Of a stretch of DNA of 64,000 nucleotides, positions 26,324-35,396 are shown piece after piece. Both the position numbers and the translations under genes were made by a program. The notes under the pieces were generated by a model, which was not told the origin of the DNA, did not search any database, and was given only the letters and a program-made list of their open reading frames with translations. This stretch comes from ECT2AJA-110-A sp035399845 (GTDB lineage: Bacteria; Planctomycetota; Phycisphaerae; UBA1845; UTPLA1), in contig DAOPJV010000032.1 of assembly GCA_035399845.1 (NCBI GenBank), positions 6,048-70,047 of the forward strand. The letters run 5' to 3'. Numbering within the stretch: position 1 is the stretch's first letter; every line of letters begins with the position of its first letter.

Positions 26324-27598
26324 ATGCAACAATATATAAAGGACAGGCAATCCCGCGTCGCGCAGGCCCTGAACCTCTCGAACGAAATCCTCCTCATCGG
26401 CTCGGGGGACTTGATCCCCGTGCCCGGCGGCGCCGATCAGTGTCTGCCCTTCCTGCCGCACACGGAGTATCGCTACATCGCTGATCACGACGAGCCCGGC
26501 TGCATCGTCGCGTACGATCCGAAATCGGGTTGGGTCGAATTCCGACCGCCGGTCGAGGAGCCGCAGCGCGTCTGGGAGGGCCGACAGCCCTTCGACTGGA
26601 CGGCCGACCTGCGACCCACGACGGAGTTCGCCGACTGGCTCGCCGCCCGGGCCGGCCGCCCGATCGCCAATCTCGGCGCCGCGGCGCCGGGCGTTAACTC
26701 CGACGCCGCCCTGACGGAGGCGGTCCGCCTGAACTACTTCCACGCGCGTCGCCCGAAGGACGCCGTCGAGATGGAGCGCGTTCGTCGCGCCGTGGATGCG
26801 ACGATCGCCGGCTACAAACGAATGCGAGATGTCATCCGGCCGGGCGTGACGGAGCGACAGATCCAGGTGGAGCTGGAGTCGGAGTTTTTCCGCCTTGGCG
26901 GAACGCGGACGGGCTATGGAACGATCGTCGGCGCGGGCTCCAACGCCGCCGTCCTGCACTTCACGCCGAGCCATCGCGTCGTGGGCGACGACGATCTCGT
27001 CCTGATCGACGCCGGCGCCGAAATCGACGGCTATACGGCCGACGTCACGCGAACCTATGGCGCGAAGGGAGCGCTCACCGGCTTCCGCAAGGATTTGTAC
27101 GACGCCGTGCTCAGCGCCCAGAAGAAGGCCGTCGCCCGCTGCGGTCCCGGCGTTGAGTTCCGCGACATTCACATGAGCGCCGCGCGAGATCTGACCGAGG
27201 GCCTCATCACGCTCGGCATTCTGAAGGGCGACGCCGACAGCCTCGTCGAACGCGACGCGCATGCGATCTTCTTCCCGCACGGGCTGGGCCACTTGGTTGG
27301 GCTCGGTGTCCGTGACGCGAGCGGTTACCTGCCGGGCCGCGAACGCAGCAAGCGTTTTGGGCTGGCGGCGCTGCGAATCGATCTGCCGTTGCAGCCGGGC
27401 TATCTCGTGACGATCGAGCCGGGATTGTATTTCATTCCCGCCCTGCTGAAGGATGAGGCCCGACGCACACAGTACGCCGATTGCATTGATTGGGCGAAGG
27501 TCGACACATTGCTCGACATCGGCGGCGTGCGAATCGAAGACAATATCTTCATCACGCCGGACGGGTACGAGAATCTGACGATCGCCATCGAGAAGTAG
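26324..27598 (+). CDS. pepP: M24 family aminopeptidase P-like enzyme
   Basis: This 424-residue cytoplasmic metallopeptidase has an N-terminal creatinase-like domain (about 1-155) and a pita-bread M24 domain. The metal ligands are visible in order: VLIDAGAEIDGYTADVTRTYG (two Asp), FFPHGLGHLVGL (His), VTIEPGLYF (Glu) and GGVRIEDNIF (Glu). This is the aminopeptidase P / Xaa-Pro aminopeptidase pattern, which removes N-terminal residues before proline; prolidase is the alternative. The GGAG site and spacing favour the ATG at 26324 over one ten codons upstream (26294). A TACAAT box precedes it. Confidence 0.93.
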   Translation: MQQYIKDRQSRVAQALNLSNEILLIGSGDLIPVPGGADQCLPFLPHTEYRYIADHDEPGCIVAYDPKSGWVEFRPPVEEPQRVWEGRQPFDWTADLRPTTEFADWLAARAGRPIANLGAAAPGVNSDAALTEAVRLNYFHARRPKDAVEMERVRRAVDATIAGYKRMRDVIRPGVTERQIQVELESEFFRLGGTRTGYGTIVGAGSNAAVLHFTPSHRVVGDDDLVLIDAGAEIDGYTADVTRTYGAKGALTGFRKDLYDAVLSAQKKAVARCGPGVEFRDIHMSAARDLTEGLITLGILKGDADSLVERDAHAIFFPHGLGHLVGLGVRDASGYLPGRERSKRFGLAALRIDLPLQPGYLVTIEPGLYFIPALLKDEARRTQYADCIDWAKVDTLLDIGGVRIEDNIFITPDGYENLTIAIEK

Positions 27599-27605
27599 TG
27601 AATCA

Positions 27606-27629
27606 GAGCCGCGACTGTGAGGAAGCGGG
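27606..27629. repeat. Second short dispersed repeat, copy 1
   Basis: GAGCCGCGACTGTGAGGAAG and the next four bases are nearly repeated at 63876-63899 (three mismatches over 24 bases), again in noncoding DNA right after a gene and close to a copy of the palindromic repeat. Confidence 0.55.
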
Positions 27630-27649
27630 GTGGCTCGACGATACCCTCG

Positions 27650-27688
27650 GGTGGCATGCCGACGCTCAACGTCGGCATGGGAAGTCGA
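27650..27688. repeat. Dispersed palindromic repeat, diverged copy 2
   Basis: It keeps the ends GGTGGCATGCC and GGCATGGGAAGTCGA of the family but has a different inner stem, GACG...CGTC, with compensating bases. The changed but still paired inner stem suggests the hairpin matters more than the sequence. Confidence 0.7.
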
Positions 27689-27894
27689 GCAGGCGTCAGG
27701 ACAACGCGCCTGGACCGCGCCCCTGTCGACCGCTGGGACGAGATTCCCTTCTCGTCCCCTCGCCCGCAGGAATCCCTTCCTGCCGCGCGCCACGCCGCCA
27801 TACAACATCGGCCCGTGGTCGTCCGCAGTCAGACTACGCTCATGGGCGCCCTGTGTCGGCATCAAGAGACGAGCAGTCGTCAGGACAACACGCG
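27671..27894. repeat. Direct duplication of a 38-base unit
   Basis: The units at 27671-27709 and 27856-27894 share GTCGGCAT, then CGAGCAG, then CGTCAGGACAAC and CGCG, with a few changes. They lie 185 bases apart in the noncoding region before ispG. Confidence 0.55.
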
Positions 27895-28068
27895 TCGTCC
27901 AATCCCCTGATCGGGGCCATTCCGAGTCGAGCCAGCGATGGCCCGGTCATTCCGCCAGTGGTGCCCGCGATTGCATGTCGACCGCCGCATCACTGCGGCG
28001 GCTCGGCGAGGGCGCCTCGGCGAGACAACCCTCGCCTTTGGGCCGGAAACAACGGAAGCGCGGCCGAT

Positions 28069-28097
28069 TTCGACGCGGACCGATCCGCCTCTACAAT
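28069..28097 (+). promoter_or_regulatory. Possible ispG promoter
   Basis: TACAAT at 28092-28097 with TTCGAC 17 bases upstream, about 100 bases before ispG. The -35 is poor, so confidence is low. Confidence 0.3.
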
Positions 28098-28199
28098 ACC
28101 AGCGTAAGCAGGTAGGGCGGGTCATCGACCCGACGCGGTCCCGTGCGGCGGTCGCGTCGCAGTGTCGCTCCCGGGATAAGCGAACAGGAACTCGCATTC

Positions 28200-29405
28200 A
28201 TGCAGCCAAGACGCAAAACGCGCCAAGTCAAAGTCGGTCCCGTCCTCATCGGTGGCGACGCGCCCGTCTCGATCCAGTCGATGACGAGCACCTATACCTA
28301 CGACGTCGATGCGACGGTCGCCCAGATCCACGCCCTCGCCCAGGCCGGCGCCGACATCGTTCGCGTTGCCGTTCCGGAGCCGGCGGATACCGAGGCGCTG
28401 AAGCACATTCTCCCGCAGGTCAGCGTGCCCATCGTGGCCGACGTGCACTACCACTATCAGCGCGCGATGGAGGCCGTCGAGGCGGGCGTCCACAAGATCC
28501 GGCTGAACCCCGGCAACCTCCAGAATCGCAAGCAGGTCGATCGGGTGATCGCGGCCTGCAAGGAGCGAGGCATCCCCATTCGCGTCGGTGTCAACGAGGG
28601 CGGCATCGTCGAGCGCAAGGACAAGGACAAGCGCGCCAGCGAGAAAGAGAAGCTGAAGAGCGACTACGAGTCGCAGATCATCGAGATCATGCTCGAGAAG
28701 CTTGCCGACTACATGCAGATCTTCGAGGACAACGACTTTCACGACGTCGTCATCAGTTCCAAGAGCATCGACCCGCGGATCTGCATCCGGGCCTACACTG
28801 CCATCAGCGAACGCTACGACTATCCGCTGCATCTCGGTGTCACCCACGCCGGACCGAAGGAGACGGGGTGTATTCGCAGCGTCGTCGCCCTGGGAACGCT
28901 GCTGGCGAACGGCATCGGCGACACGGTCCGCATCAGTTACGCCAGCGATCCCGTGCTGGAAGTTGAAGACGCGCGCGAGATGCTGAACTGCCTGGGTCTG
29001 CGCCCCCGCGTGGAGCCCGAGCTGATCGCCTGCCCAACCTGCGGCCGGATCGAAGTCGACCTGATGACGATGGTGAAGGACGTCCGCGACAGGCTTCGCA
29101 CGATCCGCACGCCCGTGAAGGTCGCGATCATGGGCTGCGTTGTGAACGGCCCCGGCGAGGCGGAGGGGGCGGATGTCGCCGTGTTCGCCGGCAAGGGCAA
29201 GGGGATCATCTACGTGCAGGGCGAGCAGAAGCGCATCGTCGGCGAGGAGGAGATGATGGACGCGCTGTACGAGGAGTCCGTCGCGTTCGCCGAGCGCGTG
29301 GAGCGCGGCGAGGCGACGCTCAACCGTGGCGGTGTGACGATCGCACCGCCGGACCCGCTGCCGCGGGCGGATGGGAGTCTGCCGCTGCCGGTTGTGAAGG
29401 GGTGA
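28200..29405 (+). CDS. ispG: 4-hydroxy-3-methylbut-2-en-1-yl diphosphate synthase
   Basis: This 401-residue enzyme carries out the next-to-last step of the methylerythritol phosphate route to isoprenoids: reductive ring opening of MEcPP to HMBPP. The TIM-barrel part begins with PVLIGGDAPVSIQSMTST and includes VADVHYHYQRAMEAV and KIRLNPGN. The iron-sulfur domain has CPTCGR and MGCVVNGPGEA with the three cluster Cys residues, and an ENGDV-like region. Length is close to E. coli IspG (372) plus an insertion with KDKDKRASEKEK. The ATG used follows AGGAA; an open frame 19 codons upstream lacks a start context. Confidence 0.97.
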   Translation: MQPRRKTRQVKVGPVLIGGDAPVSIQSMTSTYTYDVDATVAQIHALAQAGADIVRVAVPEPADTEALKHILPQVSVPIVADVHYHYQRAMEAVEAGVHKIRLNPGNLQNRKQVDRVIAACKERGIPIRVGVNEGGIVERKDKDKRASEKEKLKSDYESQIIEIMLEKLADYMQIFEDNDFHDVVISSKSIDPRICIRAYTAISERYDYPLHLGVTHAGPKETGCIRSVVALGTLLANGIGDTVRISYASDPVLEVEDAREMLNCLGLRPRVEPELIACPTCGRIEVDLMTMVKDVRDRLRTIRTPVKVAIMGCVVNGPGEAEGADVAVFAGKGKGIIYVQGEQKRIVGEEEMMDALYEESVAFAERVERGEATLNRGGVTIAPPDPLPRADGSLPLPVVKG

Positions 29406-29423
29406 TCCTCAGGGATTTGGTTC

Positions 29424-29567
29424 ATGGAATCGGCGCCTGAAACTGAGCCGACAATCCTCGATTATGCGGCGCAGTCAGAGGACGCCAAATGGCCAATCAC
29501 GTTTCCCATTCTGCTGGCCCATCATGACTTAACCACAAAATGCCATGCGTGTGGCAATTCGCATTGA
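29424..29567 (+). CDS. Possible 47-residue small protein
   Basis: A short frame starts MESAPETEPTILDYAAQ and ends KCHACGNSH. It has acidic start, a WPITFP stretch and a C-terminal CxxC. It lies just after ispG. A weak GGGA lies near the right distance. Without a known family it may be chance or a remnant of a larger small-protein family common in planctomycetes. Confidence 0.3.
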   Translation: MESAPETEPTILDYAAQSEDAKWPITFPILLAHHDLTTKCHACGNSH

Positions 29568-29778
29568 GTGGCGACGCTTCGATTCTCGATTTAACAAGCC
29601 TTTCACAACTTATGATCAATCGTCGCATATGATTCATCGGCGGCGTGAATCATGCGCTGGGATTGGCGGCCGGGCACATAGCGTCGGTTCGCCGCTGCGA
29701 GGTTCATTCGCGTATTCACGCCTTGTCCCCAATACAGTGACGGCGCGCGACAGAATGCGATACTCCGGAGTGACACGC

Positions 29779-31332
29779 ATGCAAACATCGAGAACCATTG
29801 CCCCGGCGACGGCGATCATCTCCACCACATTGCTCATCCTGGCGGGGCTCCTGGCGCCGACGAATGATGCGGGCGCCGGCGAGCTTGAGGTGGTCACAAA
29901 CCAGTCCCTGCTGGATGTTGCCTTCTCTGACGACGCGACTCATGCGGCGTGGGCGACAAGTGGAGGGAACGGCTACTATTGGACACACGGTGTGACGATG
30001 ACCGACTTGATCGTCTCCTTGTCACAATCTTACGTCACGGGCATGAGTGGTGATGGTATCACTGTCGTTGGGCATACCGCTGGTCGGGCATGGTATTGGC
30101 GAAGCCTCGATCATTTGAGAGTGGAGTTGCCATACAACACGGTCGATTATCGAGCGAGTCGGGCAACCGACGCGTCCACCAATGGGAACCGCATCGTCGG
30201 GGCGGTCGATCGCCAGGGGAATGGGAGTCCCCTGGTCATCCTCTGGAATCGGCTCAATCCGACATCACCGACGATCATCAATCCACTTCCGGGGGATGCG
30301 GCGTGTTTCCCTGTTGCGATCAGCGGCAATGGACAGGTTGTGGTCGGTGACAGCACGATTTTCAATAATGGGGACTATCATACGGCGTTCGTCTATCGCG
30401 AAGGCGCGTCGCCTGCGGTCGAGGAACTGCCGCCGCTTTCAGGGAACAATTATTCCAGCGCATCCGGACTGAGCCGAGACGGCCTTTGGGCGATCGGTGT
30501 GAGCACGACTTATGGTTCGGCCGTGTATCGAGGCGTTGTCTGGAATACACAGACCAGAGGGGCGTCTCCAACCCCCGAGTTGTATCGAGGCGAAAATTTC
30601 TCACCACTCGCCATCAGCGCGGATGGTGGCGTCGTAGTCGGGAATACATTTGATCCGACCCACACGTTTGTGACCGTCGCCGTGTGGCGGCGAAATCAAG
30701 GTGAGATCCGGGAACTGAACGAGCTTGCGGCCGATCTGGGGATCGATGTTGACGGTTGGGTGATGGATTACGCGATTGATGTCAGTGCGGATGGAAAGGT
30801 CTTTGCGTGTGCGGCGTCACGACCGCTGGGCGCCGGAACCCAGCGCTGTGTTGCGCTGATTCACATTGATTGCTTTGACGGACCTGTCATCAATTCGGAG
30901 CCCGCCGATCTCACTGCGTGCGCTTCGACTGATGTCGAGTTCTCGTTCGGGATTTCAAGCGCGAGTATGGTGGATTACCTGTGGCAAAAGGACGGCAATC
31001 CAATCGATGGTGAGCTGAATCCGACCGCGCTTACCGCGACGTTGACTATTGTCGATGCTCAGCCGGGGGATGTTGGCACATATAATTGCGTGGCAAGTAA
31101 TGATTGCGGACAGCGTGTCAGCCGTTCCGCGACATTGTCGGTGTTCTCGGTTGCAACGGGGGATGGCAACGCGGACGGCCTGGTGGACGGGCGCGATGTG
31201 CAGGCGTTTGTCGAGTTCCTGTTGGGGAATGTCGCCGCGAGCCCCGGATACTGTGCGCTGGATTTTGATGCGGACGGCGTCGTGAGCCTTGCGGACGCTC
31301 CCCTGTTTGTATCGCTCCTTCTTGGAAGCTAA
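29779..31332 (+). CDS. Secreted dockerin-tailed protein with HAF-like repeats and an Ig-like domain
   Basis: This 517-residue protein starts with a Sec signal (MQTSRTIAPATAIISTTLLI...). Residues about 40-370 form repeats of about 45 residues with alternating GMSGDGITVVGH, AISGNGQVVVGD and AISADGGVVVGN motifs, typical of HAF-type extracellular beta-propeller-like repeats. An Ig-like domain (DVEFSFGISSASMVDYLWQKDGNPI) follows, then a dockerin type I pair with GDGNADGLVDGRDV and DFDADGVVSLADA calcium loops at the very end. It likely works outside the cell, bound to a cohesin or surface scaffold. GGAG precedes the ATG. Confidence 0.88.
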   Translation: MQTSRTIAPATAIISTTLLILAGLLAPTNDAGAGELEVVTNQSLLDVAFSDDATHAAWATSGGNGYYWTHGVTMTDLIVSLSQSYVTGMSGDGITVVGHTAGRAWYWRSLDHLRVELPYNTVDYRASRATDASTNGNRIVGAVDRQGNGSPLVILWNRLNPTSPTIINPLPGDAACFPVAISGNGQVVVGDSTIFNNGDYHTAFVYREGASPAVEELPPLSGNNYSSASGLSRDGLWAIGVSTTYGSAVYRGVVWNTQTRGASPTPELYRGENFSPLAISADGGVVVGNTFDPTHTFVTVAVWRRNQGEIRELNELAADLGIDVDGWVMDYAIDVSADGKVFACAASRPLGAGTQRCVALIHIDCFDGPVINSEPADLTACASTDVEFSFGISSASMVDYLWQKDGNPIDGELNPTALTATLTIVDAQPGDVGTYNCVASNDCGQRVSRSATLSVFSVATGDGNADGLVDGRDVQAFVEFLLGNVAASPGYCALDFDADGVVSLADAPLFVSLLLGS

Positions 31333-31425
31333 TGCGGGCCGAGCGGCGCACTCAAGCGAGTTAAGGTCTCGCGAATAGTCGTACTCGACTCGGGCGTGTT
31401 CACAGCGCGATCGCGCAATCTGATC

Positions 31426-32643
31426 TCACTTCGCCGCCCGCTTCGCCGGCATCGGTATGAGCGACTCCGCCTCATGGAATTCCGGCAACAGAAGGATCGC
31501 GTCGAAGCGAAACGCCAGGTCATGCAGATCGGCGTGTGTTTCGCGGGCGGGGGGCTGTGACAGGAGCGGCCGAAGCGCCGTCAGGTCGAAGACGCACGCG
31601 CCGGTCTCCGGCGCCGCGTCGAGCAGCGCCCGGATCGGATTAGACGCCTTGTCGTGTTCCGTCGCCTTTCCGTCGCGATCGACGGAACGCCGCGCCATGA
31701 CGCAGATGTGCAGCGAGTCGCCACCACGCGCCGCGGCCAATTCGGCGATGTGATTGCCCACGTCGAGCTGATCGAATGGGCTGTAACCGCGGCCGGCGTG
31801 AGCGCCGCCGATCTTGATGACGGCGCGCGGGTTCGCCCCGTCGCGGAAGTTCCTGGCGAGCGTCTGTTTCATCAGGCGAACGCGCTCATGATTGCTCTCG
31901 TAGTACATTCCGCGAAAGTACAGTCCATAGATGCGTTGCGACGCGCGCAGGGCGTCGATCATGTCGCGCAGCGATTCGTCTTCTGTGGCAAAAGCCGTCG
32001 ACAGCGCTTTCCAGTCGGCGGGCGTCGCTGTTGAGAGGAAGGCCTTCGCCTTCGAGCCTGTCTTTGCGAAGTGCGCGAAGCCGGTGTTAGCGCGATCGAG
32101 GGCCGACCTGGCGATCACCTTCGCGTCATCACTCTTCGCCTGCGACACCAATTGGCCGAGCAACAGGCGCGGCGAGCCCGTGAACTCCTGGTCAATCCCC
32201 CAGCAGGCGTAGTCGAGTTTGACGGCGTCCGCGAGCAACTGGGCTTCGTCGCGCAGATGAATGAACGCGATGCTGAAGGGCGTCCTGCGAATCAGGCCTG
32301 AGACACCTTCGAATCCGGATTGCCTTGCCGTCTCCGCGACCAGCGCCGTCGAGCAGGGGCCCGTCTCCGTGACATAGGCGCTGTATCCCGCGCCTTTCAG
32401 TTCACGCAGCAGCCATGATGTGAACCGGCACGTCTCCTGATTGCCGTGACTCTCTCCAACGATCGTGAATTCCGACGTCCTGGCGCGTTGCAGTAGCCAG
32501 TCGGCGCCGGGACCGCGAAGTCTATCCGCCGTCAATGTCGCCTCATGGCGACTGCGCTCAATCAACTGCCGAAGGTCCGGCGCGTCCTCGCCATTGGCGA
32601 TTGTGAACGGGAATGCAATGAGCAACAGGGACTGGACGATCAT
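31426..32643 (-). CDS. Secreted erythromycin-esterase/ChaN-like protein
   Basis: This 405-residue protein has a signal peptide (MIVQSLLLIAFPFTIANG) and a domain like the erythromycin esterase/TIKI/ChaN superfamily. The key motif is FTIVGESHGNQETCRF near residues 56-72, with the Glu-Ser-His set. Later HAGRGYSPFD and RLMKQTLARNF also fit. Proteins with this fold include macrolide esterases, iron-regulated ChaN and other hydrolases; a resistance function is not supported here because the protein is exported and stands alone. The ATG has a GAGGAG site; an open frame 40 codons upstream has none. Confidence 0.72.
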   Translation of the reverse strand: MIVQSLLLIAFPFTIANGEDAPDLRQLIERSRHEATLTADRLRGPGADWLLQRARTSEFTIVGESHGNQETCRFTSWLLRELKGAGYSAYVTETGPCSTALVAETARQSGFEGVSGLIRRTPFSIAFIHLRDEAQLLADAVKLDYACWGIDQEFTGSPRLLLGQLVSQAKSDDAKVIARSALDRANTGFAHFAKTGSKAKAFLSTATPADWKALSTAFATEDESLRDMIDALRASQRIYGLYFRGMYYESNHERVRLMKQTLARNFRDGANPRAVIKIGGAHAGRGYSPFDQLDVGNHIAELAAARGGDSLHICVMARRSVDRDGKATEHDKASNPIRALLDAAPETGACVFDLTALRPLLSQPPARETHADLHDLAFRFDAILLLPEFHEAESLIPMPAKRAAK

Positions 32644-32926
32644 GACAACTCCTCTGTGAAAGGAATCCGGGGACCGCGACTTACGCGTGAATGACAGGTT
32701 GAACACTCCAATCCTACCCGTCGCATCGCGCGATTCATAGTATGTCGGCCGGCGGCCTGTCACAGGCTGTCAGATGGCCGCCGTGTTGATGGCGCCCGAC
32801 TTTGATGAAGGTCCTGTTCACCCGCACACGCCGAGATCGCGGCGATCCCGATATGGACAAACCGTTGCCGTCGTGGCGAGACGTTGGTTAAGATGATCTC
32901 CCGCGAGGATCACTGACGATTCAGCC
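32644..32926. other. Intergenic gap between divergent genes
   Basis: About 280 bases between the esterase-like gene and the plus-strand 166-residue gene. No gene or clear hairpin is seen; it should hold promoters for both. Confidence 0.4.
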
Positions 32927-33427
32927 ATGACATCAAAACCACCCAGTCTGCGAATCACGATCACCCGGCGCAGGAACAAGCGGCCTCTGCTGGTCTGCGA
33001 GCGCGCCGATGGATCGAAGACGATGGCCGAGACGAATGTCGGCGCCGAGCACGATCTGGCGCACTACGCCGTCGAGACGACACTCGGTTATCGCCGCGCC
33101 TTCTACGGTCTGCTCGCCAGTGGCATGGACATCGGGGACTTCGACGTCGCCGGCGCGTCCACAAAGATCGAGCTACCCCCCGAGGCGGGCGCGACGGAGT
33201 TTATTGTCGGCCTGCTGGAGATGGAACTGATCAGCGGCGAGGCAATTGCCGACTTCAACGCCGAGCTATCACGGGCGATGTCCAACACCCGCAAGCCGAC
33301 CGCCGCGCCGGTCATCTCTGACGCCGATCTTGCCACGATGCGCGAGCGGGTTCTCGCCCTGAAGCGTCAGTGGCGCGCATTGCCGGAGGGCGAGTCCATC
33401 ACGTTGGATTGGGTAGCGCCCGAGTAG
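32927..33427 (+). CDS. Small cytoplasmic protein of unknown function
   Basis: This 166-residue protein has a basic start (KPPSLRITITRRRNKRP) and then a mixed alpha/beta body with VETTLGYRRAFYGLLASGMD and ITSGEAIADFN-like stretches, ending in a charged tail. It has no signal peptide or membrane helix. I do not recognise a family. It reads with normal gene codon use and ends at a strong convergent hairpin. Confidence 0.65.
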   Translation: MTSKPPSLRITITRRRNKRPLLVCERADGSKTMAETNVGAEHDLAHYAVETTLGYRRAFYGLLASGMDIGDFDVAGASTKIELPPEAGATEFIVGLLEMELISGEAIADFNAELSRAMSNTRKPTAAPVISDADLATMRERVLALKRQWRALPEGESITLDWVAPE

Positions 33428-33440
33428 CGCCCAAATGAAA

Positions 33441-33481
33441 ATCGCGTTCGCTCCGCACAGGACATGCGGAACGAACGCGAT
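33441..33481 (-). terminator. Strong hairpin between convergent genes
   Basis: ATCGCGTTCG-C-TCCGCA pairs with TGCGGA-A-CGAACGCGAT, a 16-base-pair stem with one mismatch and a seven-base loop. On the minus strand it is followed by TTTTCATTT, so it acts best as terminator for the lipoprotein gene at 33508, and perhaps for both. Confidence 0.75.
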
Positions 33482-33507
33482 GCGTCAGCGAATCGTGTGA
33501 TTGACTT

Positions 33508-34182
33508 CTACTTTTTCCCGTACGGATCCTTCCGCGTCGAGGCGCCGACCTTCTGGAAGTCCACGTCCTCACAGAGATCCTGCGCATCGAACTTCAGGAT
33601 GCAGTAGTAGGGCTTGCTGAAGATCCTGATGACACGGCCGTCGTAGAGCTGACGCAGACGGCCGGTCTTCTCGCTTCGCACACTGACGATCGGCGCCTTC
33701 TCCAGTTCACGCCGGCATTCCTCCGGCGATTTGCCTTTCACCTTCTCTTCCAATAGCGCCGCGCGCGGCAGGTCGAACTTGATGTCCGGCGTCGTCTCGA
33801 CGCGTGAGAGCGAGCGGATCCTGCCGCCCGTCACTTCGACAACGTAGCGGTCCTTGTCGAGCGGGTTCGTGACGCCGGCGACATCGTAGATTCGCCATTC
33901 ACGGCGCCCGCCGACTTCGCGCTGTGTGTCCAGCGCCGCGCCGAACATCTGGTCGGCGGCGGACGGAGATCGGCCCAGCAGGTCCTTCTCCTTGTCCTTC
34001 ACGTCCACCTTGTCGACCACGCCGCCGATCACGTTGATCGCCGTGCCCACGCCCGCCGTTCCATCGCCGAAGCAGCCAGTGGCGAGCAGGCAGGCGCCTC
34101 CAACACAGATCGAGAGCAGCTGATGGCGACCGCGAGAATATCCGCGGAGTCGTTGTGGGATTCGGTGGCTGGACGAAGTCAT
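33508..34182 (-). CDS. Lipoprotein of unknown function
   Basis: This 224-residue protein has a lipoprotein signal with lipobox LLATGC near residue 37 after a basic head. The mature part has a conserved-looking stretch on GTAINVIGGVVDKVDVKDKEKDLLG and a C-terminal beta-type region, ending in basic residues. No known domain is recognised. An AAGGAGAG ribosome-binding site and ATG fit. It stands alone on the minus strand and ends at a strong terminator. Confidence 0.72.
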   Translation of the reverse strand: MTSSSHRIPQRLRGYSRGRHQLLSICVGGACLLATGCFGDGTAGVGTAINVIGGVVDKVDVKDKEKDLLGRSPSAADQMFGAALDTQREVGGRREWRIYDVAGVTNPLDKDRYVVEVTGGRIRSLSRVETTPDIKFDLPRAALLEEKVKGKSPEECRRELEKAPIVSVRSEKTGRLRQLYDGRVIRIFSKPYYCILKFDAQDLCEDVDFQKVGASTRKDPYGKK

Positions 34183-34370
34183 GTCATCTCTCCTTGACGC
34201 TTGTTCGTGGTCCTGGTGGCGACGTTCAGTTCAACAGAGTCGCCAGTATCGCAGAGATTGTGCGGAGCCGACTTAATTGCGCCCTGACAGGCGGTTAAAA
34301 AACAATTCAGGCGCGTCCGCATGCGAATGGAACGCCCGCCGAAAGGGAAGGGCGGGTGGATTCGCGGGCG

Positions 34371-35114
34371 TTACTGCACAAGGGGCAGTTTCAGCACACT
34401 ACCGCGCGCCATTGCGATCCGCTCGATGTGGCCCGTCACTTCGCGACCCTTCGCGCGCACGATCGCGTGGGCGTGGATCGACGTCCCGGGATGGGTCATC
34501 CTGCCGACGGAGTCTGATGCGAAAAACCCGACCACCTGGGCGTTCGGCGCGTGATCGGCGGTCCACCGCCATGGCGCCTGATCCGCCGTCAGTCGGCCGC
34601 CGGGCCGCATCGGGCATTCGCCATTAATAACGTGAATCTCCAGATCACTGACGCGTCCATCCAGCATGAACGGGAACGGCCGCGACGTGTCGATTCCGTT
34701 CGAGGCGGCGCACTGACGAATGAACATCTCCAGGTCTTCGCCCGCCAGGTCGCGATCGATCGGTATTTCGCGCCAGCTGTCCACGTACGCGACTGTCATC
34801 AATGCGGCCCTGTCGTCTGACGCCGTCATGGGGCCATCGACATGCAATTGCCCCTGTTCGGGTCGCGCGATCCACGCCCGCCCGTCGCGAATCGTGATCT
34901 CGCCCTCCAGGCCCGCCAGCGCCCCCACGCCGATGGCGTTGGGTTTCTCAAGCGCCTCGCCCACGCCAACGATCCCGGTCGCATTCTCGCCGCCGCCGCT
35001 GAGCACACGATGCATCTGGCCATATTGGGCGACGTCGATCGAATGCGTCGCGCATCCCGGCGCCAACGCAAGCCACGCCACGCTCATCGGGATAACCAAC
35101 TTCCTCGTCGTCAT
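34371..35114 (-). CDS. Alpha-acetolactate decarboxylase-like lipoprotein
   Basis: This 247-residue protein has a short lipoprotein signal (LALAPGC lipobox near residue 21) and then looks like the acetolactate decarboxylase fold. The YGQMHRVL stretch, GVGALAGLEGEITIRDGRAWIA and the GTSIHAHAIVRAKGREVTGHIE region match family features; the HAH and GHI histidines fit the zinc ligands of AlsD/BudA. Those enzymes turn acetolactate into acetoin and are usually cytoplasmic. Here an export signal makes it an envelope protein, so activity is in doubt. AAAGGAG lies before the ATG. Two GC-rich hairpins near its stop may end transcription. Confidence 0.72.
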   Translation of the reverse strand: MTTRKLVIPMSVAWLALAPGCATHSIDVAQYGQMHRVLSGGGENATGIVGVGEALEKPNAIGVGALAGLEGEITIRDGRAWIARPEQGQLHVDGPMTASDDRAALMTVAYVDSWREIPIDRDLAGEDLEMFIRQCAASNGIDTSRPFPFMLDGRVSDLEIHVINGECPMRPGGRLTADQAPWRWTADHAPNAQVVGFFASDSVGRMTHPGTSIHAHAIVRAKGREVTGHIERIAMARGSVLKLPLVQ

Positions 35115-35381
35115 GATGTACTCCTTTCAGTCAGCGCGGGTCATTGAGTGAAGGTGGATGGGAGCACCGATCGGCGCGTGTGGCCCATGAAATGTCGAGC
35201 GTTGCCTGTCGTCACGCGACTCAATCAGCGCGCCGCGCCCATCATCGTTTCACGCAGTGATCCTAGTTGGAATTCGCAATGGTAGCCATATTCTTCGGTC
35301 GGGCGTGTCACGCCCGGACGTCGCAGCGTGACGAGGGTATGACGTGACGCCGGGAATCCCACCGATTCCGCGTTCCACGGG

Positions 35382-35387
35382 TATGAT
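35382..35387 (+). promoter_or_regulatory. Likely -10 box of a leaderless transcript
   Basis: TATGAT lies only nine bases before the hydrolase ATG, with no Shine-Dalgarno between them. If used, the transcript would begin two to three bases before the start codon. Confidence 0.35.
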
Positions 35388-35396
35388 GTCCAACCT

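Larger units (their letters stand above)
27599..28199. other. 600-base noncoding region upstream of ispG with many stem-loops
   Basis: No gene-like frame is found between the M24 stop and ispG. The region contains a dispersed palindrome, a duplicated 38-base unit and several perfect stems: GGGACGAGA/TCTCGTCCC (27735-27758), CCGCCGCA/TGCGGCGG (27982-28001) and GGCGAGGG/CCCTCGCC (28005-28036). It may be a repeat pile or a structured leader. Confidence 0.55.

Noticed and set aside
26123..27865. Extended minus-strand frame upstream of the M14 peptidase
   Set aside because: It is antisense to the M24 gene; the M14 protein has its signal peptide at the ATG at 26120-26122.
31426..32643. Macrolide resistance gene
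   Set aside because: The fold-level match does not support a resistance role; the protein carries an export signal and has no resistance context.
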